A DNA stretch of 64,000 nucleotides from Thalassotalea euphylliae (GCF_003390375.1 NZ_QUOT01000001.1:1426001-1490000); one strand, 5' to 3'. Shown: positions 47,801 through 56,137, counted from the stretch's first letter. A program made the numbers and translations. Notes: generated by a model from the sequence alone, not told the origin.

Positions 47801-49515
47801 ACTGGCTTTATCGGGCAAGGTTCAAACGGCAGGTTTTGATTACTGAGGTTATTTGCTAATTCAACCGCCATTCGGCGCAAGTTTGCTAACAAAATTTCTT
47901 TACTGTCTGAATCTGTGGCTTGCTTTTCAACCAGTACAATTACTTTGTCTAACTGGGCGGCAACTTGTTTGATTTGCTTGCTATCCACTTGATTGCCATT
48001 GGCAAGCGCTTCAATATCCACCAACACTTTATGCAGGTGCCTCATGGTGTCGCCATCCAGCCTGACTTGCTGTACATTTTTCACAAGCTCTGCCAGTAGG
48101 GCATTTATTTTGTCACTTTCAATCGCGTTGTGGGCAGCTAACTTTTCACAGAAGGATTGCTCTTCCTGCACGCCGTTTTTACCGCAATAAGCGGCCGCTA
48201 ATTTCATTTCCAGCTCTTTGAGTTTTTGCTTACGTTTGTTCTGGGCAATGATCAGCTGAATAATATCTTGATAGTCAAAGCGCATATCTGGCGCGGTAAT
48301 ATCTAAACTGTTTAACACCAGCGGAGCGCGTTGGCCGATATCCAAATTAAGTACATAATTGCGGCGCGTGTAGGCTGGAATTTTCGATACCCGCTGGGCC
48401 ATTTGGTTGGCAATTTCTACTTTAGCGCCGTTGCCCTTGCTGTCGCCTTCAATCTTTACTCCACCGTTATCATTAATTGGCTGAGCAGGTTTAGCCGCAC
48501 CGCTATCTTCTTGCACGGCAAAGTTAAGTAATGACATTGAACTAAACGAAGATTTAAGCTTTGCAACGACACCAAAGGCAAGATCTGAATGAAGTTCTAA
48601 CTGCTTTCTGACCTTATCGGTTTCACTAGCGGTAATGGTCAAACCGCGAATTTCTGGCTCTGTGGTTCGCACCGTTTGGTAAAAACTAAATTCTTCCAGT
48701 GTACGATTAGGCACTGTAAAGTCGATACACTTGCCACCCACATCTTGTGAAAATGCGCTGGAATTAACAAGATCGGCATTATCCGGCTGACTTTCTACTT
48801 CCGTATCACAGCCGCAGCCTTTTTCATCGTCTAAAGTGGAAAGATCGGTAACTAAAATAACATTGGCAGGGATGCGATTATCATCAAGTGGGATAACTAT
48901 CGGCTCTTGTTCCATACCAGCAATCACCCCGTAGGCACTACTTGCTACTTGATTGGCAACAGAGCAATAAAAATAGCCGCTTTTATCGGTTTTCGCGGCG
49001 GCGATAGCGGTGAAAGACTCCAAACTAAACTCGGTTTCACTGCCTTGCGAGGTAAAAATCAGCACTTGCAAACCAACATTTTTGCCAGCGCCCGAAACAT
49101 CAACCACCCTCCCTTTGACTTTGATAACTTGTTCGGTAACAGGGCTAATATCGCCCACCGAAACGAGTTTAGGGTTCACTTTAATTTCAAATGGCTGGCT
49201 GTTGTCGGCGGAAGTCATATTGATATTAGCGGCATTTAAGCTGCCATGGCTCACATAGAGCTTGGCGAGCAGCTCGCCGTTAGGGGCGTAAACTTCAAGG
49301 GTGACGGCTTCATCAACCACGAGGTTTGCCGGTGGGACAAAAAACCGAAACTCACCATTGGCACTTACGTCAACCCTATCTTTGCTAAACACTGCTTGTC
49401 CAGCAATTTCGCGGCTATAAGAGACTTTGACAAAATGTCCTTGGTAACCTGAGACCAAGTCACTATCGGTTGAGCTTAAAGGGATTAATTGACCGTTGAC
49501 ACTTAACATATCCAT
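44866..49515 (-). CDS. Giant protein of unknown function (1549 residues)
   Basis: No signal peptide and no classical membrane helix. Two beta-rich modules begin it (about 1-110, and 115-235, the latter like a carboxypeptidase-regulatory domain: VIKVKGRVVDVSGAGKNVGL). A CGCD cysteine cluster lies near 237. A long helical core (~290-700) is followed by SLGDLLYSLPLAPCQEKRIS near 730, a Gly/Ser-rich linker (GGIGGGIGGFFKGIVFGVAG, ~795-830) and a second conserved block (~880-1330). A second Cys pair group (CNSC ... CCGD, 1306-1330) may bind zinc. The last ~40 residues are acidic Ser/Gly/Asn/Asp repeats. I recall similar large bacterial proteins but no assigned function. It is divergent from the GTPase operon. 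Confidence 0.88.
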   Translation of the reverse strand: MDMLSVNGQLIPLSSTDSDLVSGYQGHFVKVSYSREIAGQAVFSKDRVDVSANGEFRFFVPPANLVVDEAVTLEVYAPNGELLAKLYVSHGSLNAANINMTSADNSQPFEIKVNPKLVSVGDISPVTEQVIKVKGRVVDVSGAGKNVGLQVLIFTSQGSETEFSLESFTAIAAAKTDKSGYFYCSVANQVASSAYGVIAGMEQEPIVIPLDDNRIPANVILVTDLSTLDDEKGCGCDTEVESQPDNADLVNSSAFSQDVGGKCIDFTVPNRTLEEFSFYQTVRTTEPEIRGLTITASETDKVRKQLELHSDLAFGVVAKLKSSFSSMSLLNFAVQEDSGAAKPAQPINDNGGVKIEGDSKGNGAKVEIANQMAQRVSKIPAYTRRNYVLNLDIGQRAPLVLNSLDITAPDMRFDYQDIIQLIIAQNKRKQKLKELEMKLAAAYCGKNGVQEEQSFCEKLAAHNAIESDKINALLAELVKNVQQVRLDGDTMRHLHKVLVDIEALANGNQVDSKQIKQVAAQLDKVIVLVEKQATDSDSKEILLANLRRMAVELANNLSNQNLPFEPCPIKPVRETMGIICLMQKYQEIRNLLANTRILSLPEILEIKEYYQVFVDSIAGFVRLLDEYYYFYNSGVSFGMELIDRYFYENYEEIKSTLTHLMREIQTSQRYVLALERAYIRNHPGRQELTVETSIDWDETPTIYENTTIAHGHILHFKQQWKADGYSLGDLLYSLPLAPCQEKRISILDWDRTEQARRDESTVATESLTANIERDRDITEIMSANLNENMQASSSNRTKSSSGGIGGGIGGFFKGIVFGVAGGVAHSGANSSSSASQSSSRNLASSALNRLQDSTSQSASSLRSQRNTVVQTVGQQEDVRAQTEVVKNNNHCHAMTVEYFEVLKHYAVEQNLVDVQECLFVPMPMSHFDHQKVLRWRHTLQRFMYGRKLLKGFDAIERIETNYVNADLPAGSHADEVIQAFSGYMTMSFELARPFTPAIDTAQKMEEYDLTIDFPWFNKKMTISLERPVPLTDQEKDAIFEEQYVPDIVRQFVDTLSVYAVSEVGTLQLLNVDLTLLSTYRKGVPLRIGFASAGTGTVTRRQIQHLVVAASTSVKSTSKIILRTMHLGYQTKYMRDYITRSNRINNDILCNQGPLGPFVPPYIAELLNMGPTSDAAQLYTPLNNRELSNPRKEDQDAASALVQFLNEHMELAHKVIWSNIDASRLFGLLDGYLAPNSSGRSVASVVENKVMGIVGNNLVLKVIPGERLDPVFRGVQDLLAYYQPTTPIDPYRISVPTKGVYAESVMGQCNSCETIDESRHWRFDEVPCCGDAPEIGALDTGSRRAEPGNLQAKDLPENLINIQTAAAAPAPSSLADAYKLLGQGDVFSDITGLEGTQKNALGALNTTAKQATDMASISKDFASLSVMANQKRDGAKQIDQIKKLHKEGYLNDADATEQIKEVLKSFNAAAKNVTQSKDEGKESAADKIAKKVVETGLNKGNKDVEYKKTKADGESESIKVTKCEKKEGSENSTDGDGNSGDSNGDGGNSN

Positions 49516-50132
49516 AACACGTCCTTTTCATCATTGAAGATAGAAAACTAACGATTGAAAATTTGACAATAAAAATTGGCGTTACCCAGCACTCATGCCG
49601 GATTATTTATGGATAGAAAAACTCTGAATGGGCTGCCTTGTGACACTAATTGATAGTCGTAACTAATGCCTGTAATATCCGGCAGACGCTCCCCAACAAC
49701 TTCAAACAACGAAACGACTCCGTCCAATACTGCTGTTTTAGAAACTGGGTACCTTGCAGCAAACTTGTTTGCTCAGCTTTAGTGTAGGTGCTGTATGGCC
49801 TAGGCTCAATGTGACACCGGTAATTACCGCAGGTGTTTAACCTTACTCCTTGATTTTTCACCAGTTAAAAAGCGCTTCCCTGTTAAAATTACCTAGTGTC
49901 ACCATTTAACTACAGAAACCTTACTTAAATTATGGATAAATTTACCTTAATTAAAGACCAACGCCCCCGAATCTGCAATTTAGGTCTACACTTAGAAAAC
50001 ACTGATATATCTTTTAGTTAATTACCACTCAATTAAGACTTCATCAGAAAAGTTGATGGTAAAAGTGAGTTAATCAGTTCAGTTTTTAGATAAATAATTT
50101 CAAGGATTGCGCTTAAGTAAACGGAGGTAACG
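49516..50132. other. Regulatory region shared by the giant gene and the GTPase operon
   Basis: 617 bases between divergent transcripts. It holds a coding-like remnant on the minus strand (49593-49772, listed separately), an AT-rich stretch at 49920-50110 where the operon promoter should lie, and a GGAGG at 50123-50127 for the first operon gene. No terminator was seen. Confidence 0.5.
49593..49772 (-). pseudogene. Coding-like fragment without start codon
   Basis: A 59-codon open frame on the minus strand ends with VVSLFEVVGERLPDITGISY, then DYQLVSQGSPFRVFLSINNPA, just before a stop at 49593-49595. It reads like the C-terminus of a real folded protein, but no ATG or GTG occurs in the frame and an in-frame TGA bounds its upstream end. 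It may be the remnant of a decayed gene that preceded the giant gene in the same direction. Chance cannot be excluded. Confidence 0.35.
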
Positions 50133-50792
50133 ATGGCAAAGCAAACCCATGATGTGAACGGCCAACAAAAATCACCTGAAATCGCTAATCAATTGGGCCA
50201 GCTAGGCCAACTTCGAGACATTTTATTTGGTGAAGATAAACGTGAATTTGAAGCACATTTTTCAAATATAGAACAATCACTTTCAAACCAAATAGAACAG
50301 TTGACCTTGTACGTGAATCAAGAGCTTAAATCTCTGCGCGAAGAAATAGAGAAGCAGGTTCAATTACTTAATAATCAGTTACTTGATAGTGACCATGCGC
50401 ATAATGAGCGCCAAGATCACATTCAAGCTTTTGTCGATACTACCGCAGATCGATTGTCTAACTTTGAGCAACAAACTCAGCAAACAAGCGAGCAAATCAA
50501 ACAAAATGCGGCCAATGCCACTCATCAGCTCAATGAGCAGTTATCTCAAGAAATTGCCCAATTAGCAGAGCAGTTTAATGACAAGTTAATGTCCATAACA
50601 AGCCAACTTGCCCATGACAAAGCTGATCGCTCTGTACTTGCCAACATACTCAACGCGGCAGCTTCACAGCTCAATGCCTTAGATAGCGCACCAATGACAA
50701 ACGAAAACCCGAACGAAGCTATGCCTAAAAATAAGCCTAAAACTAACCCTAAAACTAACCCTACAGCGAGCGCTAAAGGGAAAGACCGTTAA
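50133..50792 (+). CDS. Coiled-coil protein, first gene of the GTPase operon
   Basis: 219 residues with a strong GGAGG 5 bases before ATG. No signal peptide or membrane helix. Residues 27-35 read LRDILFGED, near-identical in pattern to residues 14-22 (VQSLLFGEH) of the next protein. Residues ~38-170 are heptad-like and Gln/Glu/Asn-rich (long coiled coil). The last ~40 residues are a Lys/Asn/Pro/Thr-rich tail with repeated PKTNPKTNP. Likely a cytosolic scaffold; family unknown. Confidence 0.78.
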   Translation: MAKQTHDVNGQQKSPEIANQLGQLGQLRDILFGEDKREFEAHFSNIEQSLSNQIEQLTLYVNQELKSLREEIEKQVQLLNNQLLDSDHAHNERQDHIQAFVDTTADRLSNFEQQTQQTSEQIKQNAANATHQLNEQLSQEIAQLAEQFNDKLMSITSQLAHDKADRSVLANILNAAASQLNALDSAPMTNENPNEAMPKNKPKTNPKTNPTASAKGKDR

Positions 50793-50818
50793 CGAAAATC
50801 GAGCAGGACTTTCTCGCC

Positions 50819-52582
50819 ATGGAAGATAAGCGAACAAGCGAAAACGATATTCATAGCGTGCAGAGCCTACTCTTTGGTGAGCACAACGAACACATTACTG
50901 CGGCAGTTCGCAAAGAAGCGCGCGCAATTGTTACCGAAGTTATCACAGAAGCCTTAGATGATAGGCAAAAGATTGATGCGAGTTTAGTAACCACCATTGC
51001 CCCTTTGATGGAAAAGGCGATCAGCAAGAGCATCGAAAGTAACAAGGCGAGCATTATTGATTCTCTCTACCCCGTTTTAGGGGGGCTGGTTCGAAAATCT
51101 GTCGCGGTATTTTTTAATAGTTTTCTGGCCAAACTCAATTACTTGATTGAACATAGCTTAACCATCAAAGGGTTACGATGGCGAATTGAGGCATGGCGAC
51201 AAGGTGTTGAGTTTAGTGATTATGTACTAAAGCAATCACTCGTTTATCGCGTGGAAAGCGTTATGCTAATTCACCGACCAAGCGGAACTTTGTTATGTGA
51301 TGCTCAAGTCGAAAATAGCCAGTGTAATGATCCGGTATTGATGTCAGCTATGCTCAGTGCCATCAATGACTTTATGGCAGATTCATTCAATAGTCAGCAA
51401 GATGTGGTACTGGAGTCTATCGCCGCTGAAAATATCACACTCATTATCACCTGTACGCCACACGCAATATTAGCAGGAGCAGTCTCTGGTACCGTACCAA
51501 AAGAACTAACCTATTTGCTCCAACAAACATTAGAGGCTATTCACGGTACTTTTACCAATGAACTCGCTAGTTTTAAAGGTGATACATCTACGCTTGAGCA
51601 GGTAAAACCTGAGCTTGAATCTTGCCTTATTGCTGAATTACAGCCTAAACAAGCCTCCAGCAAAGCCCATTGGCTAGTGGTTATCTTGCTCATCACAACC
51701 ACCCTAGTTTTCGGTAATAAAGCATTTAATACTTGGCAACAATCTACCCTTGTTACAGCTATCGAAGCACTACCTGTACCTCCGGGTGTTGTAATTCAAC
51801 AGCTTGAGTGGCACGAAGATAAGCTATATATCAATTACTTGCGAGATCCTACCGCGGTTGAGCTTTCAGATTGGTTAAACAGCCACCTAGCCAGCCAAAA
51901 TCCGCTCAGTGAAAAGCTACTTAGCAAGCAGTACGATCCGGCGCAATTGATGTTAATTGAAACCCCTTTTATTTCATTAGCACCAGAGCTAATCAATCAA
52001 AAGGTTGCTCATCTATTAGCTGATACCCAACTAACCTACGTTACGGAAAATCAAAACCTAAAACTCAACGGCACTGTTGATAGGTTTACCTTTGCCAATT
52101 TGATGGAGAGGTTAAGGCTACTTCCAGGATTATCGAATATAGATACAAATGACGTGTTGGTTACTGGCAACGCCTTATCAAACGAGGAAAAGCAGCGATT
52201 AATGCTTGATAATATGCTCGCTAATTTAGCGCTTTCACCTATCGATTTTGCTACCAAGTCGGCAGAGTTAACCGCTGAAATGCAGCTAGTGTTATCCGAA
52301 CTAGCAAAACAACTCACAAGCATAAACACATTGAGTAACTCACTTGGCGTTAAACTGGGCATTATCCTTACTGGTTACAGCGACAGCACTGGCAGTAAAG
52401 CGCTTAATCTTGAGCTTAGCCAGCAGCGCGCAAACAATGTTAAAGCCGCCCTGATTTTGCGAAATGTTCCTAGCAATCTTTTATTTGCCGTTGGCATTGG
52501 CGAGTTACCACTAACCCAAATATCCAGTGCCAGCAGAAAGGTGCTAGTTTCAAGCATCACCTTGGCAAGCATTGAGGAGTGA
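50819..52582 (+). CDS. OmpA-domain membrane protein with cytosolic longin/roadblock-like domain
   Basis: 587 residues. Cytosolic part: LLFGE-motif leader (14-22), a helical segment with an amphipathic stretch (~85-120), then ~142-245 (VYRVESVMLIHRPSGTLLCD ... VVLESIAAENITLIITCTPH), an alternating alpha/beta pattern like longin or roadblock domains. One membrane helix at ~283-301 (WLVVILLITTTLVFGNKAF). Periplasmic part: BON-like stretch (~305-450), then an OmpA-like C-terminus (~465-580) with ILTGYSDSTGSKALNLELSQ and QRANNVKAALI for peptidoglycan binding. It starts 26 bases after the coiled-coil gene. The longin/roadblock call is tentative; the OmpA call is solid. Confidence 0.85.
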   Translation: MEDKRTSENDIHSVQSLLFGEHNEHITAAVRKEARAIVTEVITEALDDRQKIDASLVTTIAPLMEKAISKSIESNKASIIDSLYPVLGGLVRKSVAVFFNSFLAKLNYLIEHSLTIKGLRWRIEAWRQGVEFSDYVLKQSLVYRVESVMLIHRPSGTLLCDAQVENSQCNDPVLMSAMLSAINDFMADSFNSQQDVVLESIAAENITLIITCTPHAILAGAVSGTVPKELTYLLQQTLEAIHGTFTNELASFKGDTSTLEQVKPELESCLIAELQPKQASSKAHWLVVILLITTTLVFGNKAFNTWQQSTLVTAIEALPVPPGVVIQQLEWHEDKLYINYLRDPTAVELSDWLNSHLASQNPLSEKLLSKQYDPAQLMLIETPFISLAPELINQKVAHLLADTQLTYVTENQNLKLNGTVDRFTFANLMERLRLLPGLSNIDTNDVLVTGNALSNEEKQRLMLDNMLANLALSPIDFATKSAELTAEMQLVLSELAKQLTSINTLSNSLGVKLGIILTGYSDSTGSKALNLELSQQRANNVKAALILRNVPSNLLFAVGIGELPLTQISSASRKVLVSSITLASIEE

Positions 52583-52589
52583 AGTATTC

Positions 52590-53081
52590 ATGTATTGTCA
52601 AAAAGTCTGCTTAATTGGCGCCTCTGCGGTCGGAAAAACCAGTTTAGTTCGGCACTTTGTAGATGGCATTTTTGCCGATAAATACCTAACGACCATTGGT
52701 GTAAAAATTGACAAACATCAAGTGGTGACCAAGCAAGGTGAAGTGCAGTTACTGATTTGGGACATTGAAGGCACTGACCGGTTCTGTGGTTTTAATACTC
52801 GCTATTTAAATGGGGCCAACGCTTATATTGTGGTGCTCGACCAAAGCAGGCCTAAGTCGGCAGTTGATGCCCTTACCTTATTATCAATGGCGAAAGACTA
52901 CTCTGACGCGCCTGCTTATCTCGCCATCAATAAATCCGATTTAAACGGCCAACTATCACAAGATTTACACGCCCAACTAGAGAACGCAGGCTTTGCCCAA
53001 GTCATCAACACGAGTGCCAAAACAGGTGAAAATGTAGAACAACTGTTTCGCTCAATTGCCGAACAAGAAGTAGTGAGGTAA
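52590..53081 (+). CDS. Ras/Rab-like small GTPase
   Basis: 163 residues from the ATG at 52590, with GAGGAG 10 bases before it; the longer TTG start at 52572 overlaps the upstream stop. Motifs: G1 GASAVGKT (10-17), switch-I Thr35 (LTTIG), G3 DIEG (58-61), G4 NKSD (114-117), G5 SAK (142-144). Residue 62, after DxxG, is Thr where Ras-type proteins have the catalytic Gln, so intrinsic hydrolysis may be slow. No C-terminal lipidation cysteines. The operon suggests that it signals to the adjacent OmpA protein's cytosolic domain. Confidence 0.93.
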   Translation: MYCQKVCLIGASAVGKTSLVRHFVDGIFADKYLTTIGVKIDKHQVVTKQGEVQLLIWDIEGTDRFCGFNTRYLNGANAYIVVLDQSRPKSAVDALTLLSMAKDYSDAPAYLAINKSDLNGQLSQDLHAQLENAGFAQVINTSAKTGENVEQLFRSIAEQEVVR

Positions 53082-53086
53082 AGCCG

Positions 53087-55222
53087 ATGGAACATGACCT
53101 AAAACAAGCCCTGACAGTACTCAATTGTGCTGTTTTTAAATACTTGGGCAGTGGACAGTTTGCAAAGGTATTCAACGATCTGCCTTGGATTGCCACACTA
53201 CTGCCGAATTTGCCTGCAAGTTCAACATCACTGCATATGCTTGGCAACTCGCTTTTTCTTGACGACTTTATTCGCGACGCTAAATCCTTTTGGCACCAAC
53301 AACAGGAAGCTCAATTAAATTCCGGCATATGGACTGAGCCTCAAGCCGATGGCCAAGCCAAGCACTACGAAGCCCAAGCAATCAACTGTGATGCTGGCCA
53401 ATACTTAATCATTAAAAACTTAGCCTCAGAATTTGATGAAAAACAGAAAACCCTGCAATTAGCGCGCGAACTTGTGCTTGCCAACGAGAATATTGTTGCA
53501 AACCACCAATACGCGCAAGAGCGGCTAGCTGCGCTAGTGGCAGAGCCTGAAAGTGCCCCGCAACTCATTCAATCAGTGTCTAAAGTCGTGCAAATGATCA
53601 ATACCGCGATCCTGATTTGTGACAACGATATGCAGTGCATATTGGACAACCCGGCAACAAGACAGTTATTTAATCCCAGTAGCTTAACGCAAGGTGAAAC
53701 GGCGATAAGCACCTTGCTCGCACTCATTGAAAAGCAATACCCTGAGTTCCAATTTAGCCAGCTAAAACAGCAAGCTTGGCAAGGCGAACTATGCTGGATG
53801 AGGCCCCCTTTTACCATGAAATGGCTAATGGTATCGGCGATTCCTGTCAGTGATGGCAACTCATCCGCTTGCCAATGGATATTTATTATCAGTGACATTA
53901 CCCAACTTAAACACCTGCAAGAGCAAAACGAGAAGCTTACGCTAATTGACCATCTGACCGAGCTGCCTAACCGCCAATTTTTCTGGAACGCCTTAGATAC
54001 AGCGATTGCTCGCAACTATTCGTGTTATGTACTGTTTATTGATATCGAACACTTTCGAGTCGTTAACGATGAATTAGGACATCGTATTGGTGACGAAGTG
54101 CTGTTGTTTATTGCAGAGCAGTTACGCTCATCAATTAAAAACAGCGATATCGTTGCCCGTATTGGCGGCGATGAATTTGGCATTCTGCTTTATGGTATAG
54201 AGAGTGATGATGATTGCGAGCAAATATTGTCTCGCTTAATTCGCTCAACCCTGCATTTACCCAATCATATTCACGAAAAAATTAACCAAGTCAGCTTAAC
54301 CTTAAAAATTGGCGCAGCCGCGTATCCACGTGATGGTCAATCGGTTGAACGGCTGATCAAATGTGCCAATATCGCCACGAACCACACTAAGCAGACCAAA
54401 GGGTTAGCCTATAGCTTTTACAATGCTGAAATGGAGCTTGATATGCAGCGCATGTTAACGCTCAAAAAGGAAATTGATTTAGCGTTAGAGCACAACCAAT
54501 TTGAGCTCTACTTTCAGCCAATTTATGCCATGCCAACGAAAACCATCACTAAGGCAGAAGTGCTGATTCGCTGGCATCATCCTGAATTAGGTTTGGTGAG
54601 CCCTGCCAGCTTTATTCCGCTAGCAGAAGAAAGCGGCTTAATAATTCATTTGGGCAAGTGGATTTTCGAGCAGGCGTGTCAAGCACTGAGTGAATTGCAC
54701 CATCAAGGTCATCAAATGACGCTAGCGGTTAATTTATCGCCACGCCAGTTTAGTGACCGTAACTTAGCCACCTTTATTGAAGAAACTATTGCCGCATTTA
54801 ACATTGCGCCTGAAAACATAGAGCTTGAAGTAACAGAAGGCCTGTTAATTTATAATTTCGACAGTGTGTTAGCGCAATTAACGCAACTGAGAAAAATCGG
54901 CGTAAAACTCTCGGTCGACGATTTCGGTACGGGTTACAGCTCTCTTAGCTACCTTAAACGTTTGCCGATCAATACCCTAAAAGTTGATCGCTCTTTTGTT
55001 ATCGATTTAGCGACAGATAATAGCGACAAAGCGATCGTGTCTGCTGTTATTTCAATGGCGCACGAGCTCAACCTAGCCGTGGTAGCAGAGGGCGTAGAGC
55101 AAGAAAGCCAGTTACAATTTTTGCTTGCTCATCATTGCGACTTTATTCAAGGCTTTTTATTTTGCCAACCACTTCCTTTTGACAAACTTTGTCAGCAGCT
55201 AGCAAGTCCTTTAACCACTTGA
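53087..55222 (+). CDS. PAS-GGDEF-EAL bifunctional cyclic-di-GMP protein
   Basis: 711 residues, soluble (no membrane helix). Residues ~1-150 are a helical leader with no named domain; ~170-290 look PAS-like (VVQMINTAILICDNDMQCIL). GGDEF: ARIGGDEFGILL near 360, catalytic motif intact. EAL: TKAEVLIRWHHPELG near 490 has EVL in place of EAL, but the acidic Glu is kept, as are NLSPRQF, ELEVTEGLL, DDFGTGYSSLSYLKRLPINT and VAEGVEQ, so phosphodiesterase activity is plausible. Five bases after the GTPase stop: cotranscribed. It probably couples local c-di-GMP to this system. Confidence 0.95.
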   Translation: MEHDLKQALTVLNCAVFKYLGSGQFAKVFNDLPWIATLLPNLPASSTSLHMLGNSLFLDDFIRDAKSFWHQQQEAQLNSGIWTEPQADGQAKHYEAQAINCDAGQYLIIKNLASEFDEKQKTLQLARELVLANENIVANHQYAQERLAALVAEPESAPQLIQSVSKVVQMINTAILICDNDMQCILDNPATRQLFNPSSLTQGETAISTLLALIEKQYPEFQFSQLKQQAWQGELCWMRPPFTMKWLMVSAIPVSDGNSSACQWIFIISDITQLKHLQEQNEKLTLIDHLTELPNRQFFWNALDTAIARNYSCYVLFIDIEHFRVVNDELGHRIGDEVLLFIAEQLRSSIKNSDIVARIGGDEFGILLYGIESDDDCEQILSRLIRSTLHLPNHIHEKINQVSLTLKIGAAAYPRDGQSVERLIKCANIATNHTKQTKGLAYSFYNAEMELDMQRMLTLKKEIDLALEHNQFELYFQPIYAMPTKTITKAEVLIRWHHPELGLVSPASFIPLAEESGLIIHLGKWIFEQACQALSELHHQGHQMTLAVNLSPRQFSDRNLATFIEETIAAFNIAPENIELEVTEGLLIYNFDSVLAQLTQLRKIGVKLSVDDFGTGYSSLSYLKRLPINTLKVDRSFVIDLATDNSDKAIVSAVISMAHELNLAVVAEGVEQESQLQFLLAHHCDFIQGFLFCQPLPFDKLCQQLASPLTT

Positions 55223-55404
55223 TATAAAAAGGTTAACAATTAAGAATTAACTGCTGTATCGCAACACCCTATGGTTTGATGTATTAGCCCCTTTCAGAAC
55301 GTCTCTAACTAATCCGAAGTCATTTACCACTTTTTAGACTACTATCGACCTCAAACTGGTTAAATACTATACTAAAAAGACTAAATTCATTAAGAGGTGG
55401 CCGA

Positions 55405-55665
55405 ATGGAATCTAGGTCAAAAAAGTTGAGCACCGAAGAGCGCAGACATAGCCGAGCAACTGAAGGTGAGTTGCTGAGTAATATGACCATGTCGCAAAAG
55501 TTTTCAGTGAATAGCTTAATTCAATATGGTTATCACTTCGCCTTTACCCGCGGCTCAGAGCATGGCACCCTAGCGGTATTACTCTGCGGTAATAGTGTTG
55601 CAACGGTAGACGAACAAGGCGAAATTAATACCTCTCCAGGGCTATCATTGCGACCTTATAACTAA
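55405..55665 (+). CDS. Small protein of unknown function
   Basis: 86 residues with GAGGTGG before the ATG. Basic and charged N-terminus (SKKLSTEERRHSRATEGELL), then a partly beta-like stretch (LIQYGYHFAFTRGSEHGTLA) with one Cys. No signal peptide or membrane helix. It lies 182 bases after the c-di-GMP gene and before a terminator, so it may be the last gene of the cluster or a separate unit. I recognise no family. Confidence 0.65.
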   Translation: MESRSKKLSTEERRHSRATEGELLSNMTMSQKFSVNSLIQYGYHFAFTRGSEHGTLAVLLCGNSVATVDEQGEINTSPGLSLRPYN

Positions 55666-56137
55666 GTCGACAAAAAAGTTTTAAACGGGTTATCAGCTCT
55701 GAACTGGCGAATAGTTAGCGAATAATTACTAAATAACTAGCAAGTAAATGTGTTGCTTAACAAGCAGTTGTAATTCAAACATTCAAGATATTTATTTTTA
55801 AAAGTTATAAGTGAAATAATTTAACCCGTCGAGTGATTTCTTCTCAATTGTCATCCTGCTTTAGTGCATTTATTCTAACAGCGTTTTCGAAATCTCCCCC
55901 GATTTCTAAACCATTAGACACTTACTTTATTTGTCAGGGCACTTTTTTAGTGCCCTTTTTTTTGCCCAATTCGCACCAATTTGGTTCGCCTGCATCGCGA
56001 TAGCGCAGGAAGACTCGCCAAAAAATAGCACACCTACTGCAATCATCTGTTTTTAATAAGAAAAACCTCATGGTCTAGGTATTGCTTAGCTAAAGATGAT
56101 TTTCTAGCAAGGACTCTATGTAGCTTTATTTTTCATC
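55666..56137. other. Intergenic region with terminator
   Basis: About 470 bases. It contains the strong terminator at 55937-55963, AT-rich sequence, and the LysR promoter region near its end. No further ORF, tRNA or conserved RNA was recognised. Confidence 0.5.
55937..55963 (+). terminator. Rho-independent terminator downstream of the small-protein gene
   Basis: Stem GGGCACT / AGTGCCC, loop TTTTT, followed by eight T residues. It is 270 bases past the stop, leaving a long 3' region. Confidence 0.9.

Noticed and set aside
44870..48190. Several plus-strand ORFs within the giant gene (for example 44870-45175, 46955-47299)
   Set aside because: They are Ser/Leu-rich shadows of the minus-strand coding sequence without ribosome sites.
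49646..49861. 71-codon minus-strand ORF in the intergenic region
   Set aside because: Its composition is unlike protein and the adjacent frame (49593-49772) looks more coding-like; treated as chance or remnant.
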